Source: SIO4C1 sp039180385
Lineage (GTDB): Bacteria > Cyanobacteriota > Cyanobacteriia > Phormidesmidales > Phormidesmidaceae
Length of the DNA stretch: 27,812 bases
Reading direction: 5' to 3'
NCBI GenBank assembly: GCA_039180385.1
Contig: JBCDDJ010000033.1
Location: forward strand, 1-27,812
Below, piece by piece: positions 23,407-27,812 of this stretch. Positions within the stretch are counted from its first letter, which is position 1. Each line of letters begins with the position of its first letter. The notes under the pieces were generated by a model. It made no database searches and was not told the origin of the DNA. It worked only from the letters and a program-made list of their open reading frames with translations. The position numbers and the translations under genes are program-made.

Positions 23407-24795
23407 ATGGATACCCTCTTGGGGACTCTACACGGAAGGAAACGTTATCGAGTGTTGCAGGCTCAAACAACTGAGAAACTCATAGCCATCCCTCTAGTAG
23501 AGTGGCCTTTTTGGTTGGCCTTTGGTTTTTGGTCGCTTTGGCCAGAAAGTCGAACGCCTGTTTTTGAATTTGAGGCTATCCCTTTTAGCAGCCGCGAGAT
23601 GGTGCTGATTGCACTGTCTCTCTACTATTTTGGCTCAGCCCTGGCAAAGCGAGTGTTGACCCGCCAGACGTCAGCCTCCCACCAAAAAGCCGCAGTTGCT
23701 TTGCTCAAGCCCTGGCACTTTTATTTGCCGCTGGCGACGGCTGGTCTGGTGCTATATGCGGCGGTTTCCCTTGCAACCAGCGGGTTAGACGAGCGTAATC
23801 GGCTGGCAATGGGGTATACCTTGCTATTGGTTGGCTGCGCCTGTCTGCTGGCCTATGGCTTAGTGGCAAATTTGAGCAGTGCTGCTCTGCGGGTTTTTTT
23901 GTGGCGGCTGGCGGTGGCGATCGCCGCGGTGGGGTTGTTGTACACAGCGGTGACGTTTTTCTCAGTGGGCATTGGTGGGATTCGCAGTCAGGCGAACTCT
24001 ATTGCAGGCGAAGTCGGAGTCGGGCGTGCTACGGGGCCTTTGTTTGGGGCGAGTACCGGCTACTTTATTTTGTTGCCTGCGCTGGCCTATGCGATCCAGC
24101 AATTATTTTTAGACAAATCCCTTTTTAAGGGCGTTGTGGTGTTCAGTTTGCTCCTGACGTTGATGAGCCTGGGGTCACGGGGGTCGATTATTTGCATCTC
24201 AATATTTTTTATATTCGCGTTCTTTTCAATTAAGAATAAAAAACAGGCGGCGATCGCAGCGTTGCTGACGCTTTTATTGATGGTGCCAGCGGCTGGCTTG
24301 GTGTCCTCTCAGGCGGGGCGCGTGACGGATCGATTTCAGTCCTTTGAGGCGTCTGCTCGCACAGAGTCGTATACGACCTCCCTTGCAATTGTGGAAAATC
24401 GCAATGCGGAAATGAACTTGCTCGGGTCAGGCTATGGCTCGATTTGGGCCTGGTATCTGCCTTTGCACGACCGAGACTCAGATCTGATTTGGACCCCGTT
24501 TGGCTACCTGTTGTTCCAGCCGCATTCTACGTTTTTACTGCTTTGGGTTGAGCTAGGCCTGATCGGGGGGGGGTATTTTTTGATGCTGTGGGCCATCTTG
24601 CTTTTAAGCATGACCGAAAATTTTAAACAGGCCCTATATCCGCTCTTTAACTGTGGAATAGCTGCCTCAGGGTTTGCCATGTTTTTTGACACATTCTTGA
24701 TCATGGGGGCGGTGCTCAGTACCGTGTGGTGGATATTTCTATTTGGCAGCTTGTCTATCAATGCCCAAAAGCCCATCAGACCCCATAGCCCTTAA
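23407..24795 (+). CDS. O-antigen ligase/polymerase family membrane protein (Wzy/WaaL-like)
   Basis: Polytopic inner-membrane protein, 462 residues, with about ten to twelve hydrophobic segments. The family-typical large periplasmic loop lies in the last third: GRVTDRFQSFEASARTESYTT, LLGSGYGSIWAWYLP, and the hallmark PHSTFLLLWVELGLIGGGYF. A conserved LGSRGSII lies before the loop. Such proteins polymerise or transfer lipid-linked glycans on the periplasmic face. Beside a Wzx-type flippase, the Wzy polymerase role is most likely. ATG at 23407 has no good ribosome site, and the first 28 residues before LIAIPLVEWPFWLAFGF look non-membrane, so the real start could be slightly further in. It is the first gene of the plus-strand polysaccharide operon; the next gene begins 26 bp later. 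Confidence 0.87.
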   Translation: MDTLLGTLHGRKRYRVLQAQTTEKLIAIPLVEWPFWLAFGFWSLWPESRTPVFEFEAIPFSSREMVLIALSLYYFGSALAKRVLTRQTSASHQKAAVALLKPWHFYLPLATAGLVLYAAVSLATSGLDERNRLAMGYTLLLVGCACLLAYGLVANLSSAALRVFLWRLAVAIAAVGLLYTAVTFFSVGIGGIRSQANSIAGEVGVGRATGPLFGASTGYFILLPALAYAIQQLFLDKSLFKGVVVFSLLLTLMSLGSRGSIICISIFFIFAFFSIKNKKQAAIAALLTLLLMVPAAGLVSSQAGRVTDRFQSFEASARTESYTTSLAIVENRNAEMNLLGSGYGSIWAWYLPLHDRDSDLIWTPFGYLLFQPHSTFLLLWVELGLIGGGYFLMLWAILLLSMTENFKQALYPLFNCGIAASGFAMFFDTFLIMGAVLSTVWWIFLFGSLSINAQKPIRPHSP

Positions 24796-24821
24796 GCGGT
24801 TGGGAGTTTATTAGTCTTTTT

Positions 24822-26123
24822 ATGTCTAATGTTTATAGGTTTATTGCGAGTTTATTTCGCAGTCGCCTGGTTAAAGCTTCCTCCAGTTCATTTTTGATTC
24901 GCCTGTCCTATACCGGGATAACGTTTGTCACCAGTGTTATCTTTGCACGGATCTTTGGGGTTGAAGGCTTAGGGATTTATACCTATGCGGTCACGGTTGC
25001 CAATGTGCTGAGTATTCCGGCGACGCTGGGGTTTAAGCAGGTTTTGATTAAGCATGTGGCGATCTATAACGCTCAGGGGGAGTGGCAAAAGCTAAAGGGG
25101 TTGCTGCTGGTGTCGAGTGCAGCGGGGTTAGCGATTTCGCTCAGTTTGGCCATCGGCCTGATCGGCTTTTTTTACAGTCGAGGCGATGGGGATGCCACTC
25201 TGGGGAGTGCGATCGCAATTGCCCTGATTAATCTGCCGTTTGAGGCGATTCGCAAGTTGAGGTTAGCGAGTCTGGTGGGGCTTGATCAAACGACGAAAGC
25301 TTTCTTGCCAGAGTTTACGATCGGCCCGAGTCTGCTGCTGTTAACGACGCTGGGGGTGTATGCCTTGAATCAAGGCACTGTGAGCGTCATGACCGTGTTG
25401 CAAATTAAGGTGGTGATTACGGTGTTGACCTTCGTTTTAGGGGCCTATTGGCTACATCAGGCTTTGCCTAAGCCTTACCACCAGGCGAAACCCCAGTTTT
25501 TGAATCGGGAATGGTTTGGCATGGCCTTCCCGCTCTCGCTGGCGGAGGGCTGTGGGATTATGAACTCTCGATTAGATATTTTGATGCTGGGGGCGATCAG
25601 TGGGCCAGAAACCGCAGGTATTTACTCAGTCGTCACTCGCGGCACGAGCTTGATTCAATTAGTGACCCAGGCAGTGTTTAACGTGATTCCACCAAAGATG
25701 GCAACGCTGTATGCCGATGGCAACTACGAAAAGCTCAGGGCTTTGTGTCAAAAATCGACCCGGTTACTCTTGGTGCTGTCGGTGGCAATCGCCACTGTGA
25801 TTACGATTTTTGGCCCGTCGTTCCTGACAATTTTTGGCAAAGATTTTACGGCAGGGTTTGCGCCGTTGCTGGTCCTGTCTTTGGAGAAAGCGGTCTTAGT
25901 CTTTGCGACCTCTGCAAGCTATTTGCTGATGATGTCAGGGCATGAGCGAACTGTATTTAAGTCGGATTTTCTGGGACTGATGTCTAATGTGATTTTAAAC
26001 TTTTTGCTGATCTCGAGATATGGGGTGGTTGGGGCTGCGATCGCAACCACAATTTCCTCCACGATGGTGGCCTCTGCCAAGTCGCTAGCCGCCTATAAAT
26101 CCCTGGGGATAAGATTGGTTTGA
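24822..26123 (+). CDS. Oligosaccharide flippase (Wzx/polysaccharide export family)
   Basis: A 433-residue membrane protein of the MOP superfamily with about twelve hydrophobic segments. The N-terminal block SSSFLIRLSYTGITFVTSVIFARIFG in two parts and VEGLGIYTYAVTVANVLSIPATLGF is typical of Wzx-like flippases, as is the mid-protein NSRLDILMLGAISGPETAGIYSVV. These proteins move undecaprenyl-linked repeat units from the inner to the outer face of the plasma membrane. It starts 26 bp after the Wzy-like gene and precedes the sulfotransferase by about 90 bp, in one transcriptional direction. ATG at 24822; no strong ribosome site is visible. Confidence 0.92.
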   Translation: MSNVYRFIASLFRSRLVKASSSSFLIRLSYTGITFVTSVIFARIFGVEGLGIYTYAVTVANVLSIPATLGFKQVLIKHVAIYNAQGEWQKLKGLLLVSSAAGLAISLSLAIGLIGFFYSRGDGDATLGSAIAIALINLPFEAIRKLRLASLVGLDQTTKAFLPEFTIGPSLLLLTTLGVYALNQGTVSVMTVLQIKVVITVLTFVLGAYWLHQALPKPYHQAKPQFLNREWFGMAFPLSLAEGCGIMNSRLDILMLGAISGPETAGIYSVVTRGTSLIQLVTQAVFNVIPPKMATLYADGNYEKLRALCQKSTRLLLVLSVAIATVITIFGPSFLTIFGKDFTAGFAPLLVLSLEKAVLVFATSASYLLMMSGHERTVFKSDFLGLMSNVILNFLLISRYGVVGAAIATTISSTMVASAKSLAAYKSLGIRLV

Positions 26124-26213
26124 GACTGGTTTGAGCTGGGCGCGTCTACTTTAAGTCGTCAGTCTGGGAAACTTTTAAGTAACCCTATAGATTTATAATT
26201 CTTGTCTTGACTT

Positions 26214-27101
26214 ATGAAAAGTGATTCGGTATCCCACGTACAGGTCATGAGCCTGGGGCACTCTGGCTCTACGCTGATGAATCTGTTGCTGGGCACCCAC
26301 CCTGACTTTGTCAGTCTGGGAGAAGTGATGCACAGCTTTATGTATGAGCTTAAAAACCCAGAAGCCCAGTGTTCTTGTGGCGAACCTGCGAGTACCTGTA
26401 TGTTTTGGGGCAAAGTGTTGCATCAGGTTTCGGCTGAGTCACAGCTGGATATCCCCAAGGGGTACCAGGCTATTTTTGAAACTTTTCAGGCGGTATATCC
26501 GTCTTCCAAAAAGCAGTTTGCGGATTCTTCTAAGTCTTTAGAAGTGATCAAACTTTTGGATTCGACGCTTCAAAAACCGCTGAAGGTTGTTTTTGTGATC
26601 AGAGATGTTCGCAGCTATACAATTTCTCAAATTGACAATCTTAGCCGAAAATTTTCTAGTTTTAACACTAAGGATAAAATCCTCAGAAATTCATTGATTA
26701 GAAGTCGATTTTATTTCTACCTTGACTGGTACTACCGGAACCTAAGGATCAGAAGCTTTTTAGAACGAGAAAATATCCCCTATATTCAAGTGGGGTACGA
26801 GGAAGTTTGTCTGCGCCCCGACCTTTTGCTAGGTAAGATTTTTCGGTTTTTGGAGGTAGAAAAGCCTGCTCAATCGGGCAAGCAACAAAGTGCGGAGCCT
26901 GCTCAGTCTGAAAGCCACATTATTCGCAGTAATCGGATGCGTTTGCAAAAAGGCAAGCAGACGTTGTCCTACGATACTCGCTGGTTGACCCGCAATGAGT
27001 GGATTTTACCGGCGGCGGTTTTCCCTGGCATCATGAGGTTCAACGCTCAGGAGGTTTATGCCAATATCAGCCGTGCTGAGAACAAAAAGTGGAGCGTGTA
27101 G
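26214..27101 (+). CDS. PAPS-dependent sulfotransferase family protein
   Basis: Transfers sulfate from PAPS, probably to a sugar hydroxyl of the polysaccharide made by this locus. The 5'-phosphosulfate loop is SLGHSGSTLMN (residues 13-23). The 3'-phosphate motif is VVFVIRDVRSYTIS (125-138) with R130 and S134. An intermediate CSCGEPASTCMFWGKV (53-68), with three Cys, is typical of one bacterial sulfotransferase branch and may bind metal. The length of 295 residues is normal; there is no signal peptide or membrane segment, so it acts in the cytosol before export. The insertion EKPAQSGKQQSAEPAQSES near 218-236 is low-complexity. It lies between the flippase and a GT4 glycosyltransferase. Confidence 0.9.
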   Translation: MKSDSVSHVQVMSLGHSGSTLMNLLLGTHPDFVSLGEVMHSFMYELKNPEAQCSCGEPASTCMFWGKVLHQVSAESQLDIPKGYQAIFETFQAVYPSSKKQFADSSKSLEVIKLLDSTLQKPLKVVFVIRDVRSYTISQIDNLSRKFSSFNTKDKILRNSLIRSRFYFYLDWYYRNLRIRSFLERENIPYIQVGYEEVCLRPDLLLGKIFRFLEVEKPAQSGKQQSAEPAQSESHIIRSNRMRLQKGKQTLSYDTRWLTRNEWILPAAVFPGIMRFNAQEVYANISRAENKKWSV

Positions 27102-27149
27102 AGAACGCAGAGTCAAGATGGTGATGCCTGCTTGTTATACAAGGTTGTT

Positions 27150-27812
27150 ATGAAAGTATTATTTTTGACGTCTGAATTTCCACCCTACGCGGGCGGCGCT
27201 GGGGAGTATGTCTATCAGGTGAGTGCTAATCTATGTCGAGACTGCGGTTTTAATGTCAAAGTCTTGGCCTCAACCAATCATTTTGACCCCAATGAGGTCA
27301 GAGAGTTTGATAGCCATTTTCCCGGTAAGATGGTCCGCTATGCGGACTTGCCGCTCCGACGCGTGAAGGCTTTATACTATCCCCTCACCGCGCTGTATCG
27401 ATTCTTTAAATCGCTGCTAGTTTACCTGCTAGACAAACCAGATGTTGTCGTTGCCTGTGATGATAGTTCCGCCAAGATCGTTTTCTTAATGCATCGCCTG
27501 TTAGGGTTTCGCTACGTGGTGATCACCCATGGCTCAGAGTTTCTCAAAGAGTCATCTTTTTACTTCCGTGCCCTCGAGTCTGCCGATTTCCTCACCTTTC
27601 ATAGCTTGCTCTCTAAAAGCTTTCTAGACAAAGCTCGTCCCCTGTTAGACGTCGATTATGCGGTGATTAACGCAGGGGCCGATGAGAAGATCTATGACAT
27701 AGAGAACCCCGCAATTTTTGAAAAAGCTTCGGGCTTGAGGGCAAAGCTGGGCATTGATGACCATGCCAAGGTGATCTTGACCGTGGGGACAGTGAGCGAT
27801 CGCAAAGGTCAG
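27150..27812 (+). CDS. GT4-family glycosyltransferase, truncated by the window end
   Basis: The first 221 codons are open to the last base. The protein begins MKVLFLTSEFPPYAGGAGEY, the standard N-terminus of GT-B fold, family 4 glycosyltransferases, with the Gly-rich donor/acceptor loop. Later blocks are VVITHGSEFLKESSF, DYAVINAGADEKIYD, and the beginning of the nucleotide-sugar-binding half, VILTVGTVSDRKGQ, where the window stops. The catalytic E-x7-E of the C-terminal domain lies outside. It presumably adds a sugar to the lipid-linked repeat unit of the polysaccharide. ATG at 27150 lies 48 bp after the sulfotransferase stop, with AAGG about 6 nt upstream, consistent with one operon. Confidence 0.92.
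   Translation, partial: MKVLFLTSEFPPYAGGAGEYVYQVSANLCRDCGFNVKVLASTNHFDPNEVREFDSHFPGKMVRYADLPLRRVKALYYPLTALYRFFKSLLVYLLDKPDVVVACDDSSAKIVFLMHRLLGFRYVVITHGSEFLKESSFYFRALESADFLTFHSLLSKSFLDKARPLLDVDYAVINAGADEKIYDIENPAIFEKASGLRAKLGIDDHAKVILTVGTVSDRKGQ

Overview
The window looks like a piece of a cyanobacterial chromosome. The palindrome GCGATCGC (HIP1) occurs about 20 times by eye, roughly once per 1.4 kb and far above chance. Several genes belong to families known mainly from cyanobacteria: Npun_F0813, DUF3370, DUF3685/Ycf55, an AMIN-domain envelope protein, and a ferredoxin/metallo-beta-lactamase fusion. Base composition is moderate and codon use looks even. I see no insertion sequence, CRISPR array, phage gene or rRNA. 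The genus cannot be fixed from sequence alone; a Leptolyngbya-like filamentous lineage is a guess.

Layout. 0-6.5 kb: a conserved helical protein of unknown function (+), an ABC-2 transporter permease (-), a secreted AMIN-domain protein (-), then divergently a probable 29-codon membrane microprotein running into a thioredoxin-like protein (+), a ferredoxin-MBL hydrolase (+) and a Uma2-family nuclease-like protein (+). 6.5-11.2 kb: a tight three-gene minus-strand operon, transcribed as membrane-anchored helical-repeat protein, then receiver-DUF3685 protein, then Rieske oxygenase, with gaps of 12 and 3 bp. 11.37-11.44 kb: tRNA-Arg(UCU). 11.7-14.7 kb: Npun_F0813 protein, an 8-segment membrane protein and a helix-turn-helix protein with a long acidic tract (all +).

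14.8-17.7 kb: a compact NAD/ADP-ribose module. A Nudix protein with a C-terminal extension like the NrtR regulators is divergent from an ADP-ribosylglycohydrolase and a nicotinamidase-like cysteine hydrolase. The divergent intergenic region holds a 21-bp inverted repeat (TTGGTGT-N7-ACACTAA) with the shape and half-sites expected of an NrtR operator. I regard this as the most interesting system in the window: a likely self-regulated switch that senses ADP-ribose and controls ADP-ribose removal and nicotinamide recycling. 17.8-20.3 kb: a double zinc-ribbon protein and a secreted DUF3370 protein with its own terminator.

20.4 kb to the end: a surface-polysaccharide locus. A membrane nucleotide-sugar 4,6-dehydratase (CapD/WbpM type, -) faces away from a Wzy/WaaL-type polymerase or ligase, a Wzx-type flippase, a PAPS-dependent sulfotransferase and a GT4 glycosyltransferase cut by the window end (all +). 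They are separated by a gene-free stretch of about 0.9 kb with repeats and hairpins. Together these suggest Wzx/Wzy-dependent export of a sulfated polysaccharide.

Start codons were adjusted from the longest reading frame where a better ATG, Shine-Dalgarno sequence or family start was visible; each case is stated. Family assignments come from motif recognition without database searches.
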